A stretch of DNA of 64,000 nt from Sedimenticola sp. (GCA_027083925.1 JALWMK010000122.1:1-64000), one strand, 5' to 3'. Positions 9,086-19,290 are shown, counted from the first letter of the stretch. Numbers and translations are program-made. The notes: a model not told the origin generated them from the letters alone.

Positions 9086-10471
9086 TCATGTCCCCTGCTT
9101 TTCCAATAATGCGTAATAAAATCCATCGGTCTCCAGCGTATCCGGCAACAGCTGCAAGCCGTGATGCATGTTGATGCCCGTGCGGGATGCAAGCATAACA
9201 GCCCTTGCGTCCTCGTGTTCCCTTAAAAAGGCGCTGATCTGTTCATCGTTTTCCTGCGGCAGCAGGGAACAGGTGACATACAGCAATCTGCCACCCGGTT
9301 TCAGCAATGGCCACTGGGCCACAAGAATCTCTTTTTGCCGCAGCACCAACGCTTCCACGTCTCCGGGCCGACGCAACAACTTGATATCCGGGTGCCGCCG
9401 CATAACCCCGGTGGCGGTACAGGGGGCATCCACCAGAATGCGGTCATAGGCAGCAGTTCTGGCCCAGGCTCCTTCCGGCCTGGATGCATCCCCGACAACC
9501 AGTTGGGGGCTGAACCCCAGACGCTGCATATTCTCCGCCACCCGCGCCAACCGCTGTTCATCCACATCCAGGGCGGCCAACTCCAGATCCGGCGTATGTT
9601 CCAGCAAATGTCCGGTTTTTCCACCCGGCGCGGCACAGGCATCGAGCACCCGCATGCCGGGCCGGGCAGCCAGCATAAAGGCGGCCAGCTGCGCACCGGC
9701 ATCCTGCACCGAGACCTGTCCGTTGCCAAACCCCGGCAAGCGGGAAACGGCTACCGGTTTTTCCAGCATCAGGGCAGACGAAATTCCGGCCACAGGCTCA
9801 CCTCTGAGCTTTCCGTCAGCCAGCTCGGATACATATTCCGACAATTCACACCGCTGCAGGTTCACGCGCAAGGTGAAAGGAGGGCGCAACTGCAGGCCTT
9901 TCAGCACCGCTTCCGCCTGTTGCGGCCAAGCCTTGTATATGGCATCCACCAGCCATCGGGGCTGGTTATAACGAACTTCGGGGGAATTCTGCCCCTCGAT
10001 TTTCTCCGTCAGTTGCCGGCACTCGCGCTGAAAACGCCTGAGCGTGCCATTGATCACGGCCACCGCCCATTTCTTTTTCAACAGCCGTGCTGCACCTGCA
10101 GTCGCCCCAATCGCCGCATAAGCCGGGATACGCGTAAAAACAATCTGATACAAGCCAGTCAGCAGCAGCGCATGAATGTCCTGATCCTTTTTCTTCATCG
10201 GCTGCCTGAGCAGCTGCGCAGCAATGGCATCGAGAAAAAAATATTCCCTGCAGACACCATAGGCCAGCTCCGCCAGCAGTGCACGGTCGCGCTCTGCCAG
10301 TTGTGGCTGATGCACCCGCAGCGCCTCGGTGAGTGAATGCCCATGCAAGACATCCGCCAGCACCAGGCCAGCCCTGCTTCTGAGGACTGCACCGTCGTGG
10401 CCTTTCTCAAGGTTTCCGGCTTTGCCCCGCCATGGCGCGCCAGATGTATTCCGGGTCGATGGCCTAGCCAA
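9086..10471 (-). CDS. rsmB: 16S rRNA m5C967 methyltransferase RsmB
   Basis: RsmB methylates cytosine 967 of 16S rRNA using SAM. The N-terminal NusB-like RNA-binding domain is followed by a Rossmann methyltransferase domain with a SAM site (LDACAAPGGKTGHLLE) and two catalytic cysteines in DAPCTATGVMRRHPDIK and VTCSLLPQEND. The track start at 10591 lies within fmt; a TTG at 10471 with AGGGG 7 bases upstream gives 461 residues, close to family length, and overlaps the fmt stop by 8 bases. The TTG choice is an inference from the ribosome-binding site. Confidence 0.93.
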   Translation of the reverse strand: MARPSTRNTSGAPWRGKAGNLEKGHDGAVLRSRAGLVLADVLHGHSLTEALRVHQPQLAERDRALLAELAYGVCREYFFLDAIAAQLLRQPMKKKDQDIHALLLTGLYQIVFTRIPAYAAIGATAGAARLLKKKWAVAVINGTLRRFQRECRQLTEKIEGQNSPEVRYNQPRWLVDAIYKAWPQQAEAVLKGLQLRPPFTLRVNLQRCELSEYVSELADGKLRGEPVAGISSALMLEKPVAVSRLPGFGNGQVSVQDAGAQLAAFMLAARPGMRVLDACAAPGGKTGHLLEHTPDLELAALDVDEQRLARVAENMQRLGFSPQLVVGDASRPEGAWARTAAYDRILVDAPCTATGVMRRHPDIKLLRRPGDVEALVLRQKEILVAQWPLLKPGGRLLYVTCSLLPQENDEQISAFLREHEDARAVMLASRTGINMHHGLQLLPDTLETDGFYYALLEKQGT

Positions 10472-11399
10472 GAAGAATCCCCTGAATGTTCTGGGAATTG
10501 ATAAAATCCCGGGCTTCCATGGCGCGTTTGCCGGGCATCTGCAGACGGGTGATGCGCAACAATCCGCTTCCGCTGGAAACATCCACGCCATTGCGGGTGG
10601 CAGACATCACGGTGCCCGGTTCTGCAGTCATGCCAGCTATGGCATGGGCATCCCAGATGCGCAGATTGGCGTTCTCATAGCGGGTGAAGGCCACCGGCCA
10701 GGGATTGAAGGCGCGCACTTGGCGTTCAATTTCCGCGGCGGGCCTGCTCCAGTCGATTTGCGCTTCTGTTTTTTCCAGCTTGGCAGCATAGGTGGCTGCC
10801 GCATCATCTTGCGCAACCGGCTGCAAAGAGCCATCGGCAATTCCCGGCAGCGCCTCCAGCAGCGCCGTCGCCCCCAGCAGGGAAAGCCGGTCATGCAGGC
10901 TGCCGCCTGTCTCATCGGCTGCGAGCATGATGCGCCTGGTCAGATAAACCGCGCCGGTATCCAGTCCCTTGTCCATGCGCATGATGCTGACACCGCTTTC
11001 GGCATCGCCTGCCTGTATGGCTCGCTGTATGGGAGCGGCGCCACGCCAGCGGGGAAGAATTGAGGCATGGATGTTCACGCAGCCAAGGCGCGGAATAGTC
11101 AGCACGGACTCCGGCAAAAGCAAGCCGTAGGCCACCACCACCATCAGATCCGGCGCCAGGGCGCACAAAGCTTCGATTTCTTCAGCTGTCTTCAGGCTTG
11201 CCGGCTGGCGGATCGGCACTCCCGCCTCCAGCGCCCGGGTTTTTACCGGCCCGGGCAACAGTTTCCGGCCACGTCCCGAAGGACGATCCGGCTGGGTGTA
11301 TACGGCGGCCAGCTGATGCTCGGATTCCAGCAGCTGCTGCAGCGGCGGCACGGAAAAATCCGGTGTCCCGGCAAAGACGATGCGCAGGGGGTCAGGCAT
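10464..11399 (-). CDS. fmt: Methionyl-tRNA formyltransferase
   Basis: Fmt formylates initiator Met-tRNA with 10-formyltetrahydrofolate. The 311-residue protein carries the catalytic signature VNIHASILPRWRGAAPIQRA, the MDKGLDTG segment, and a C-terminal OB-like tRNA-binding domain. The start overlaps the def stop by one base, so the two enzymes that add and remove the formyl group are coupled. Confidence 0.97.
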   Translation of the reverse strand: MPDPLRIVFAGTPDFSVPPLQQLLESEHQLAAVYTQPDRPSGRGRKLLPGPVKTRALEAGVPIRQPASLKTAEEIEALCALAPDLMVVVAYGLLLPESVLTIPRLGCVNIHASILPRWRGAAPIQRAIQAGDAESGVSIMRMDKGLDTGAVYLTRRIMLAADETGGSLHDRLSLLGATALLEALPGIADGSLQPVAQDDAAATYAAKLEKTEAQIDWSRPAAEIERQVRAFNPWPVAFTRYENANLRIWDAHAIAGMTAEPGTVMSATRNGVDVSSGSGLLRITRLQMPGKRAMEARDFINSQNIQGILLG

Positions 11400-11935
11400 C
11401 AGATGATTTTCTGCGCAGGTTTCTTGGCCGCGCCGGTTCCCATCCTGGCTTCTTTTTCCAGTTTTTTGCGAATGCGCTCACGCTTCAGCCTGGAAAGGTA
11501 GTCCACGAACAGCTTGCCATGCAGATGGTCGATTTCGTGCTGCACACAAACCGCCAGCAGACCATCCAGATCACGGACAAATTCTTTCCCGTCCCGATCC
11601 AGAGCCTTCATCTTGATCTTTTCCGCCCGTTTAACCTTGTCGAAATAGCCAGGAACCGACAGGCAACCTTCTTCCATCTCTTCTTCGCCCGAAGCTTCGA
11701 GAATTTCCGGGTTGATCAGCACCAGAGGCTGGTCACGCTCTTCGGAAATATCGATCACCACCACCTGACGCGCCACACCCACCTGGGTGGCCGCCAGGCC
11801 GATGCCCGGTGCCTCATACATGGTTTCCAGCAGGTCATCCACCAGCTTCTGCACCGATTTATCCACCGTATCGACCAGTTTTGCGCTATTTCTGAGACGC
11901 GCATCAGGAAATTTAAGAATATCCAGTATCGCCAT
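11399..11935 (-). CDS. def: Peptide deformylase
   Basis: This metalloenzyme removes the N-formyl group from nascent proteins. All three family motifs are present in its 178 residues: [19 protein letters not shown] (metal-binding Cys) and [12 protein letters not shown] (two metal-binding His and the catalytic Glu). It is the first gene of the minus-strand string def-fmt-rsmB. Confidence 0.97.
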   Translation of the reverse strand: MAILDILKFPDARLRNSAKLVDTVDKSVQKLVDDLLETMYEAPGIGLAATQVGVARQVVVIDISEERDQPLVLINPEILEASGEEEMEEGCLSVPGYFDKVKRAEKIKMKALDRDGKEFVRDLDGLLAVCVQHEIDHLHGKLFVDYLSRLKRERIRKKLEKEARMGTGAAKKPAQKII

Positions 11936-12417
11936 GATTACAAATAAGTTCTATAGTAAGTAGAGGAACTGTCGCCAATTATCGGCCTGGTATTTGAAGA
12001 TCATTCTGCACAATCTGCAAATATTTTTCAGGATTGGCATACAGAGTAACCGCCTGAATCCACGGATTCAGGAGAGGAGGCAAGGTCACGGTAACGTCCC
12101 AGGCCGAAGCGCCTGTCATGTTGAGTCCTGTAATGAGCATGCCGGGAATATTATGGCATAAACATGAAGCAAGCATTTGACGATAGTGATGTTTATCGTG
12201 AAGAATGGCATGAACTGCCGCACAAACGTAAAGGGGGCTCCAGAGATTTAAGCCGGAACAGGGGTGATTATGGTTTAGAATGGCCAGGCGCAAAATGCAA
12301 GCCGGAAACGGTAACCCTGAAGTTTGCACAAGCGCAGCCAGACAAGCCCAAATACAAGAAACCTGTTCATGACTTGCTCGACAGCTCTACAGGCAACAAA
12401 CCAACAAGGGAAGCCCA
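11936..12417. other. Divergent intergenic region, def to the LysM gene
   Basis: These 482 bases separate the minus-strand def string from the plus-strand LysM gene and should carry both promoters. A perfect short palindrome sits at 12053-12072. An 85-codon frame (12164-12421) runs into the LysM start codon with an ATGA overlap, but its product (MKQAFDDSDVYREEW...) matches nothing I know and has no good ribosome-binding site. I found no convincing promoter boxes. Confidence 0.5.
12053..12072. repeat. Short intergenic palindrome, copy B (perfect)
   Basis: The sequence CCTGAATCCACGGATTCAGG has two perfectly complementary 9-base arms with a 2-base centre. It is the cleanest of the five copies and lies 118 bases upstream of the def start codon. 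No uridine run follows on either strand. Confidence 0.7.
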
Positions 12418-13542
12418 ATGAAGAGAATCAGCCGTTTTTTTCTTACCGCAATAGTGATTGCCGGCATCAGCGGTATCAGTCTGGCAGCAGACGATCTCGT
12501 TAATCCGAAACACCCTGATCGTTATGTGGTGCAAAAAGGCGATACATTATGGGATATATCCGCCAGATTCCTGCGCAAACCCTGGTTGTGGCCTGAAATA
12601 TGGCAGGTCAACCCGCAGATCCGGAATCCGCATCTGATCTACCCTGGCGATGAGCTGGAACTGGTTTACATCGACGGAAAGCCTCGCCTGCGGGTCGCTC
12701 GCAAGGGTCCTCTCAAACTGTCTCCAGGCATTCGTTCCCACCCGTTGGGAAGGGCTATTCCCGCCGTACCCATTGACGCTATCGCCCCCTTCCTCACCCG
12801 GCCATTGGTAGTGGAGAAAAACGCCCTGGAGCACAAACCCTATCTGGTAGCCTTTGCAGATGAGCATATCGTCGCTGGCGCCGGGCAGCGCATTTATGTG
12901 CGCGACATCCCCACCTGGGAAAACAAGAAATTTGATATTTTGCGCGCTGGCCCTGCCTATAAAGATGGCAACACCGGTGAAATACTCGGTTATGAAGCAC
13001 TGCTGACCGGCATTGGCACCCTGCAACGCATTGGCGACCCAGCCACCGTTTACATCGATGCCACCAAGACAGAAGTTCTGCTTGGCGACCGTGTCATACC
13101 CGCCGAGCCTGAAGCCCTGGCCACGGATTTTTACCCCCATGCTCCCAAGCAGGAAGTACAAGGCAACATCATTGCCATGCTCAACGGCTTCAGCCAGATC
13201 GGCCAGTATGACATTGTAGTGCTGGATCGCGGCCTTGCCGATGGCGTGGATACAGGCACCGTACTGCAGGTAAACAATCGCGGGGAAACCGTTCCCGATC
13301 ACGTCGCCAGGGACGCCCGCAATCTGATTCCCGATGTTGCTGAATACATCGATGACCGCTTGCTGACCCATACTATAAGCGATGAGAAGTGGGCGAAGAA
13401 ATCGCGCTGGGAAACTGTTACCCTGCCCGACGAAGCCGCTGGTCTGCTGATGGTGTTCCGCAGCTTTGAGCGCGTCAGCTTTGGCATCATCATGCACGCA
13501 CAACGCGCCATGCATGTGCAGGATCGAATCGTCAATCCCTGA
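12418..13542 (+). CDS. LysM domain exported protein
   Basis: The 374-residue protein has a signal peptide (FFLTAIVIAGISGISLAA) and then one LysM domain at about residues 34-85 (YVVQKGDTLWDISARFL...IYPGDELELV) that should bind peptidoglycan. The rest is a conserved region of unknown function. This gene is commonly found divergent from def and directly before dprA in gammaproteobacteria. Its 3' end overlaps the proposed dprA start. Confidence 0.9.
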   Translation: MKRISRFFLTAIVIAGISGISLAADDLVNPKHPDRYVVQKGDTLWDISARFLRKPWLWPEIWQVNPQIRNPHLIYPGDELELVYIDGKPRLRVARKGPLKLSPGIRSHPLGRAIPAVPIDAIAPFLTRPLVVEKNALEHKPYLVAFADEHIVAGAGQRIYVRDIPTWENKKFDILRAGPAYKDGNTGEILGYEALLTGIGTLQRIGDPATVYIDATKTEVLLGDRVIPAEPEALATDFYPHAPKQEVQGNIIAMLNGFSQIGQYDIVVLDRGLADGVDTGTVLQVNNRGETVPDHVARDARNLIPDVAEYIDDRLLTHTISDEKWAKKSRWETVTLPDEAAGLLMVFRSFERVSFGIIMHAQRAMHVQDRIVNP

Positions 13543-14656
13543 TTTACCCGAAGCGGAGCTGCGCAACTGGCTGGCGTTAATCCGCCTGCCAGGCGTTGGC
13601 CCCGCGACACTCAACCCCTTGTTGCACAGTGGCCTTTCCCCGGAGCAGCTGCTGCGGCAACCACCACCGCAGCTCAGTGAGCGCGTACGCGCAAGCCTGC
13701 GCAAGCCGCCCTGGAAACTGGTGGATGAAGATTTGCACTGGATGGAAGCCCCGGCCCATCATTTTCTGCCCTGCACCTCTCCCGGCTACCCAGAACCCCT
13801 GGCACGCCTGCCCAATGCCCCCTTGGGGCTGTTTATTCTCGGGCAGCCCCAAAGCCTGCACTCGCCACAGATCGCCATGGTGGGCAGCCGCAACCCCAGC
13901 CGCGGCGGAGAGCAGACCGCACAGGAATTCGCCTGCCATTTCGCCCGCAGCGGCATCGCCGTCACCAGCGGGCTGGCCATGGGCATCGATACCGCCAGTC
14001 ACCGCGGCGCCCTGCAAGGCGGCGGCCCCACCCTGGCAGTAATGGCTACCGGCCTGGATCGGGTCTACCCCGCCAGCAACCGGGATCTGGCCCATGAAAT
14101 TGCCGACAACGGAGCACTGGTATCTGAATTCCCCCCCGGCACCAGCCCCAAGCGCGGACATTTCCCCCGTCGCAACCGCATTATCAGCGGCCTGTCTCTG
14201 GGGGTGCTGGTGGTCGAGGCCGCACTGAAAAGCGGTTCCCTGATCACCGCCCGACTGGCCGGCGAGCAGTCACGGGAAGTCTTCGCCATTCCCGGCTCTA
14301 TCCACAACCCCCTGGCCAGAGGCTGCCACCAACTGATTCGTGAAGGCGCAAAACTGGTGGAAACAGCCGCTGACGTGCTGGAAGAGCTGGCTCCGAAGCT
14401 GCACCAGTTCATTCTGGCGCCAGAAGCAGACAACGGCGAAAATGCCGCCATGGACCAACCCCTGCCGGACCAGGAACATCAGCAGCTTTTGGACGCCATG
14501 GGATACGACCCGGCTTCCACAGATCTCCTGGTGGAAAGAACCGGCATGGCTCCCGAAGCCGTCTCCTCCATGTTATTATTGTTGGAGATGGAAGGCCGTA
14601 TTTCATCTGAACCAGGTGGCTTGTTTATCCGGACAGATACCGACGCCGCCACCTGA
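13514..14656 (+). CDS. dprA: DNA processing protein DprA
   Basis: DprA binds incoming single-stranded DNA and loads RecA during natural transformation. An N-terminal SAM-like part is followed by the Rossmann-fold core (GSRNPSRGGEQTAQ, SGLAMGIDTASHRGAL, FPRRNRIISGLS) and a C-terminal winged helix near 310-370. The track starts at 13466; I chose the ATG at 13514, giving 380 residues and a 29-base overlap with the LysM gene. The start remains uncertain because no strong Shine-Dalgarno sequence is visible. Confidence 0.93.
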   Translation: MCRIESSIPDLPEAELRNWLALIRLPGVGPATLNPLLHSGLSPEQLLRQPPPQLSERVRASLRKPPWKLVDEDLHWMEAPAHHFLPCTSPGYPEPLARLPNAPLGLFILGQPQSLHSPQIAMVGSRNPSRGGEQTAQEFACHFARSGIAVTSGLAMGIDTASHRGALQGGGPTLAVMATGLDRVYPASNRDLAHEIADNGALVSEFPPGTSPKRGHFPRRNRIISGLSLGVLVVEAALKSGSLITARLAGEQSREVFAIPGSIHNPLARGCHQLIREGAKLVETAADVLEELAPKLHQFILAPEADNGENAAMDQPLPDQEHQQLLDAMGYDPASTDLLVERTGMAPEAVSSMLLLLEMEGRISSEPGGLFIRTDTDAAT

Positions 14657-14691
14657 AGCTCTCTCACCAGCCAACTCCGGGGCCAAAACCT

Positions 14692-15168
14692 GTGAACGAA
14701 AATCTTATCGATGTTCTTATTTTCATTTACGAAAACTATATGGATGCAGAGACCCAGCCCCAGGATCAAACCCTTCTGGAAGAAGAACTGTCCAAGGCCG
14801 GTTTTGAAAAAGATGAAATCAGGAAAGCCTTCGACTGGCTGGACGAGCTGGCATGGCGGCAGGGCGCCATTACCGATGCCGCCTCCAGCACCCGCCAGTC
14901 TTCGCGCATCTTTACCTCCTCGGAACAGCAGCGTATTGACCTGGAAACCCGTGGCATGCTGCTGTACCTGGAACAATCCGGCATTCTCGATCCCGTCAGC
15001 CGGGAACTGGTGATCGAACGGGCCATGGCTCTGGACACCCCGGAGCTGGAAGCCGATGATGTAAAATGGATCGTACTGCTGGTGCTGCTCAACCAGCCCG
15101 GGCAGGAAAGCGCCTTTGCCCTGATGGAAGAGCTGATCTACAACGGCAACCCGGAAGTACTGCATTGA
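14692..15168 (+). CDS. smg: Smg/DUF494 family protein
   Basis: The 158-residue protein has the Smg signature start (NLIDVLIFIYENYMDAE) and an acidic, helical body. Its function is not settled; the family is linked by gene order to dprA and topA, as here. It begins with a GTG codon 35 bases after dprA. Confidence 0.88.
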   Translation: MNENLIDVLIFIYENYMDAETQPQDQTLLEEELSKAGFEKDEIRKAFDWLDELAWRQGAITDAASSTRQSSRIFTSSEQQRIDLETRGMLLYLEQSGILDPVSRELVIERAMALDTPELEADDVKWIVLLVLLNQPGQESAFALMEELIYNGNPEVLH

Positions 15169-15341
15169 ATCTGGCAGCGCATTGAAAAAAACCGCCCCAG
15201 GCGCGCCTCAGCGGGAGAATCAGGGGAAACAGCCTATAATTAACCGGTTTTCAATAACTTAGCACGCATCGATAGTGGCGATACTCCCATCTGTCGCATA
15301 CCGGCCGCCAATAACAGCTGCTTTTTAGCAGCCTGCCAGTC

Positions 15342-15372
15342 TTGACAGGGCATACCTGCTGACGCATACAAT
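15342..15372 (+). promoter_or_regulatory. Putative sigma-70 promoter of topA
   Basis: TTGACA (15342-15347) matches the -35 consensus exactly and is followed at 19 bases by TACAAT (or at 17 bases by CATACA). It lies 46 bases before the topA ATG in a 249-base gap. The spacing is slightly long, so the exact -10 is uncertain. Confidence 0.5.
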
Positions 15373-15417
15373 CTACCGCCACGCCCGCAAGCCGCGGGCG
15401 TTTACCTATGGAACACT

Positions 15418-17721
15418 ATGAATCTGGTAATCGTTGAATCTCCGGCCAAGGCCAAGACAATCAAGAAATATCTGGGCAAGGACTTTGAGGTGCTTGCCTC
15501 CTATGGTCATGTGCGCGACCTGGTTCCCAAGGAGGGAGCCGTAGACCCCGAGCATGATTTCCAGATGAAATACCAGCCCATCGAGCGTAACGACAAACAC
15601 GTCAAGGCAATCTCCAGCAAGCTGAAAAACACCGATGCACTGTACCTGGCGACTGACCCGGATCGCGAAGGCGAGGCCATTTCCTGGCACCTGTACGAAC
15701 TGCTGAAGAACCGCAAATATCTCAAGGGCAAGCCGGTGTACCGGGTGGTGTTCAACGAAATCACCAAAAAGGCCGTGCAGGAAGCCATCGCCCATCCCCG
15801 TGAGCTGTCCATGGATCTGGTCAACGCCCAGCAGGCACGCCGCGCCCTGGATTATCTGGTGGGCTTCAACCTTTCTCCGCTGCTGTGGAAGAAGATCCGC
15901 CGCGGCCTGTCCGCTGGCCGGGTGCAAAGCCCCGCTCTGCGCATGATCGTTGAACGGGAAGAGGAAATCGAGGCGTTCAAGACCAGGGAATACTGGACCG
16001 TGGAAGCCGACCTGAACAAGCAGGGCGCCGCATTCAAGGCCAGGCTCACCCAATATGGTGGCGAGAAAGTGGAGCAATTCACCATCACCGAAGAAAAGCA
16101 GGCAAGAGAGACTGAAAAAACCCTGCTGGAAAAAGCCGGTGGCAAGCTGGATGTGGTCAAGGTCACCAAGAAGCAGCGCCGACGCAACCCCGCAGCCCCG
16201 TTTACCACCTCCACTTTGCAACAGGAAGCTGCCCGCAAGCTGGGCTTCACCACCAACCGTACCATGCGCGTGGCCCAGCAGCTGTATGAAGGCATGGATA
16301 TCGGCAATGGCGCTGTGGGTCTGATCACCTACATGCGTACCGACTCCGTGACCCTGGCCAACGAGGCTGTGGAAGAGATCCGCAGCTATATTGCAGACAA
16401 GTACGGCAAGAACCAGGTGCCGGAGCAGCCACGGGTGTTCAAGACCAAATCCAAGAACGCCCAGGAAGCACATGAAGCGATTCGACCCACCTCCATACTC
16501 TATCATCCGCAAGCAATTGCCGGACATCTGAGTAAGGAACAGGCGAAGCTCTATGAACTGATCTGGAAACGCACCCTGGCCAGCCAGATGGTGCATGCCA
16601 CTTTGCACACTGTGGCGGCGGATCTGGCAGCAGGCGCAGGCAACATCTTTCGCGCCAACGGCTCCACCATTGTCAATGCGGGCTTCATGGCGGTGTACCA
16701 GGAAGGCCAGGACGACAAGAAAACCAAAGACAGCGATGAAAAGATGCTGCCGCCCCTGAAAGAAGGTGAGCAGGTGGATCTGCTGGCCATCCGTCCCGAG
16801 CAGCATTTTACCGAGCCGCCCCCGCGCTACAGTGAAGCCAGCCTGGTAAAGGCTCTGGAAGAGCACGGCATCGGGCGGCCTTCCACTTACGCCAGCATCA
16901 TCTCCACCCTGCAGGATCGTGAATATGTGGAGCTGGAGAAAAAGCGCTTCTATCCCACGGACGTGGGGCGGGTGGTCAACAAATTCCTCACCAACTACTT
17001 CACCCAGTATGTGGACTACGACTTCACTGCCAAGCTGGAAGACGAACTGGACGCAGTCTCCCGGGGAGAGGAGGAATGGATTCCGCTACTGGAAAAATTC
17101 TGGAATCCGTTCAAGGAGCGTATCGACCACACCCAGGAAAATGTGCAGCGCTCCGACGTTACCCAGGAGAAGATGGACGAGAAATGCCCCAAGTGCGACA
17201 GCCCATTGTCCATCCGCCTGGGCCGCCACGGACGCTTCATCGGCTGCACCAATTATCCCGAGTGTGACTACACCCGCGACCTCAATGCCGACAAGGCCGA
17301 AGCGGAGTCGCCCCAGGAAGTGGGCCGGGACTGCCCGGAATGCGGCTCGCCCCTGATCTTCAAGCGCGGTCGCTACGGCAAATTCATCGGCTGCTCCGGC
17401 TACCCCAAGTGCCGCTACATCGAGCCTCTGGAAAAGCCCAAAGATACCGGCGTACCTTGCCCCAAATGCAACAAAGGCACCCTCATGCAGCGCAAATCCC
17501 GGCGGGGCAAGATCTTCTATTCCTGCTCCACCTACCCAAAATGCGACTATGCCATCTGGAACGAGCCCGTAAGCGAACCCTGCCCCCAGTGCGGCTGGCC
17601 GGTGCTGACCATCAAGACGACCAAGCGCCGGGGTACGGAGAAAGTCTGTCCCCAGCCGGATTGTTCCTTCGCCGAGCCTTACGAGGACAAGGAGGCCGCT
17701 GAAGAGGCCACGGCGGACTGA
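15418..17721 (+). CDS. topA: DNA topoisomerase I
   Basis: TopA relaxes negative supercoils by single-strand passage. The 767-residue enzyme starts with a Toprim domain (VIVESPAKAKTIKKYLG; acidic triad in DPDREGEAISWH) and has the catalytic tyrosine in LITYMRTDS near residue 305. Four C-terminal zinc-ribbon modules follow, three of the usual pattern (CPKCDSPL, CPECGSPL, CPKCNKGT) and a last CPQCGWPV...CPQPDC. Its stop overlaps the tsaC start (TGATG). Confidence 0.98.
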   Translation: MNLVIVESPAKAKTIKKYLGKDFEVLASYGHVRDLVPKEGAVDPEHDFQMKYQPIERNDKHVKAISSKLKNTDALYLATDPDREGEAISWHLYELLKNRKYLKGKPVYRVVFNEITKKAVQEAIAHPRELSMDLVNAQQARRALDYLVGFNLSPLLWKKIRRGLSAGRVQSPALRMIVEREEEIEAFKTREYWTVEADLNKQGAAFKARLTQYGGEKVEQFTITEEKQARETEKTLLEKAGGKLDVVKVTKKQRRRNPAAPFTTSTLQQEAARKLGFTTNRTMRVAQQLYEGMDIGNGAVGLITYMRTDSVTLANEAVEEIRSYIADKYGKNQVPEQPRVFKTKSKNAQEAHEAIRPTSILYHPQAIAGHLSKEQAKLYELIWKRTLASQMVHATLHTVAADLAAGAGNIFRANGSTIVNAGFMAVYQEGQDDKKTKDSDEKMLPPLKEGEQVDLLAIRPEQHFTEPPPRYSEASLVKALEEHGIGRPSTYASIISTLQDREYVELEKKRFYPTDVGRVVNKFLTNYFTQYVDYDFTAKLEDELDAVSRGEEEWIPLLEKFWNPFKERIDHTQENVQRSDVTQEKMDEKCPKCDSPLSIRLGRHGRFIGCTNYPECDYTRDLNADKAEAESPQEVGRDCPECGSPLIFKRGRYGKFIGCSGYPKCRYIEPLEKPKDTGVPCPKCNKGTLMQRKSRRGKIFYSCSTYPKCDYAIWNEPVSEPCPQCGWPVLTIKTTKRRGTEKVCPQPDCSFAEPYEDKEAAEEATAD

Positions 17722-18275
17722 TGTGCAGCCCCTTTCAGCTACGCTTGGCGGCCGAAACCCTGCGCAAGGGAGGCATCCTCGCCTGGCCGACTGAAGCCGT
17801 CTACGGCATCGGCTGCGACCCGCTCAATCCTCATGCGGTACAGCGCCTGCTGGCGCTGAAGCAGCGTCCCCTATCCAAGGGGCTGATCCTCGTTACCGCC
17901 AACCTCGATCAACTGCTGCCCTTCATCGAACCGCCACCGGAAGCGCAAATGCAAACCGTGCTGGACAGCTGGCCCGGCCCTCATACCTGGCTGCTGCCTG
18001 CATCAGCACAGACGCCTGCCTGGATCACCGGCGACACCGGCATGGTGGCGGTACGGGTCACGGCACACCCCGTCGCACGCAACCTGTGTCTGGCCTTTGG
18101 CGGCGCCCTCACCTCCACCAGCGCCAACCGTAGCGCCCGCCCCCCCGCCAGAAACGCCCTGGAGGCACGCCTGCGCTGCCCGGGAACGGATACCATCCTG
18201 CACGGCCCCACGGGAGGACAGCGCAACCCCACTCCCATCAGAAATGCCCTCAGCGGCGAAGTATTACGCCCTTGA
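17721..18275 (+). CDS. tsaC: Threonylcarbamoyl-AMP synthase (Sua5/YrdC family)
   Basis: TsaC makes threonylcarbamoyl-AMP for the t6A37 modification of ANN-decoding tRNAs. The 184-residue single-domain form shows the YrdC core: GGILAWPTEAVYGIGCDP, LKQRPLSKGLILV (ligand-binding Lys and Arg) and TSTSANRSARPP. It lacks the Sua5 extension, so it is the TsaC type. It is translationally coupled to topA. Confidence 0.93.
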   Translation: MCSPFQLRLAAETLRKGGILAWPTEAVYGIGCDPLNPHAVQRLLALKQRPLSKGLILVTANLDQLLPFIEPPPEAQMQTVLDSWPGPHTWLLPASAQTPAWITGDTGMVAVRVTAHPVARNLCLAFGGALTSTSANRSARPPARNALEARLRCPGTDTILHGPTGGQRNPTPIRNALSGEVLRP

Positions 18276-18375
18276 CCGGCATCCCGGACATTCGGGTTGC
18301 GAAGAATCACCTCCCGCGGCTGGCTTTTGTTTGTATGGGAGAGCCTCCCCTCTGTCAGGACAAGCGCTGTCGGGG

Positions 18376-19275
18376 TTATTTGCTGGCGATGTCTTCCAGT
18401 TTCTTTGCTGCAACCAACTGTCCGTCCAGGGCCGCATCGGACGCGGAACGACCGTAAGCAACGCTGACCAACTGACTGTAGTACACCACGGGGATGTTGA
18501 ACTTGGTTCCGAAGCGCTCGTTGATCTGGTCCTGATAGATCTCCACGTTTGCCTGACACAGGGGGCAGGGGGTGGCGATCATGTCGGCTTCGTTGTCGTA
18601 GGCAGCTTCGATGATGCCCTTGATCATTTCCTGGGATTTTTCCGGTTCGGAAAAGGCCAGGGCGCCGCCGCAGCACTGTACCTTTTTTTCATAGGTAGTA
18701 CAGGCATCAGCCCCCAGGGATTCCACCAGGTTGTCCAGGTACATGGGGTTCTCGAAGGACTCCCCGGCGATGCCGAAGGGGCGGTTGGTCTGGCAGCCCA
18801 CATAACCGGCAATCTTGATGCCTTCCAGAGGTTTTTTCACCCCTGCCCTGATCTGCTCCAGGCCGATGTCCTCGATGATGACCTCCGCCATGTGCTTGAT
18901 GGGGGTGTTATTCTGCAGTTTCAAACCGGCTTCCGCCAGCGCCTGGTTGGCCTCGGCGAACATGGACTCGTCTTCCTTCAGGCGCTCGGCGGCTTCCTTG
19001 GTCGCCAGCCAGCAGGCGGCGCAGGTGGCCACGATTTCCTGGTTTTTGTTGTGTTCTTCCGACAGGGCGATATTGCGCGCCGACAGGGTCAGACGCGGTA
19101 GTTCTGAGCCACTGGCGTAACCGATGGAAGCAGAACAGCAGTTCCAGTCCGGGATTTCGTTGAGCTGAATATCCAGCTCTTCGCACATGGTGTCCACGGA
19201 TTTCATCAGGTTGGATGAGGATGCGCCTTTCTGGGAGGAGCATCCCGGGTAGTAGGAATATTCTCTTTTAGCCAT
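18376..19275 (-). CDS. hdrB: HdrB-like subunit, CCG-domain protein
   Basis: This 299-residue protein has two CCG domains like heterodisulfide reductase subunit B: first copy YYPGCSSQK, WNCCSAS, CAACW; second copy YVGCQTNRP, QCCGGA, CPLCQ. In methanogens these cysteines bind noncubane 4Fe-4S clusters. Next to qmoAB it probably takes the place of QmoC together with HdrC, as described for Gram-positive sulfate reducers. A GGAGG-type ribosome-binding site precedes the ATG. It is the last gene of the minus-strand cluster and converges on tsaC. Confidence 0.9.
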   Translation of the reverse strand: MAKREYSYYPGCSSQKGASSSNLMKSVDTMCEELDIQLNEIPDWNCCSASIGYASGSELPRLTLSARNIALSEEHNKNQEIVATCAACWLATKEAAERLKEDESMFAEANQALAEAGLKLQNNTPIKHMAEVIIEDIGLEQIRAGVKKPLEGIKIAGYVGCQTNRPFGIAGESFENPMYLDNLVESLGADACTTYEKKVQCCGGALAFSEPEKSQEMIKGIIEAAYDNEADMIATPCPLCQANVEIYQDQINERFGTKFNIPVVYYSQLVSVAYGRSASDAALDGQLVAAKKLEDIASK

Positions 19276-19290
19276 CTTGGGATGCCTCCG

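Noticed and set aside
12164-12421. 85-codon ORF before the LysM gene
   Set aside because: The ATGA overlap is attractive, but there is no ribosome-binding site, no recognisable family, and the region is where promoters must lie.
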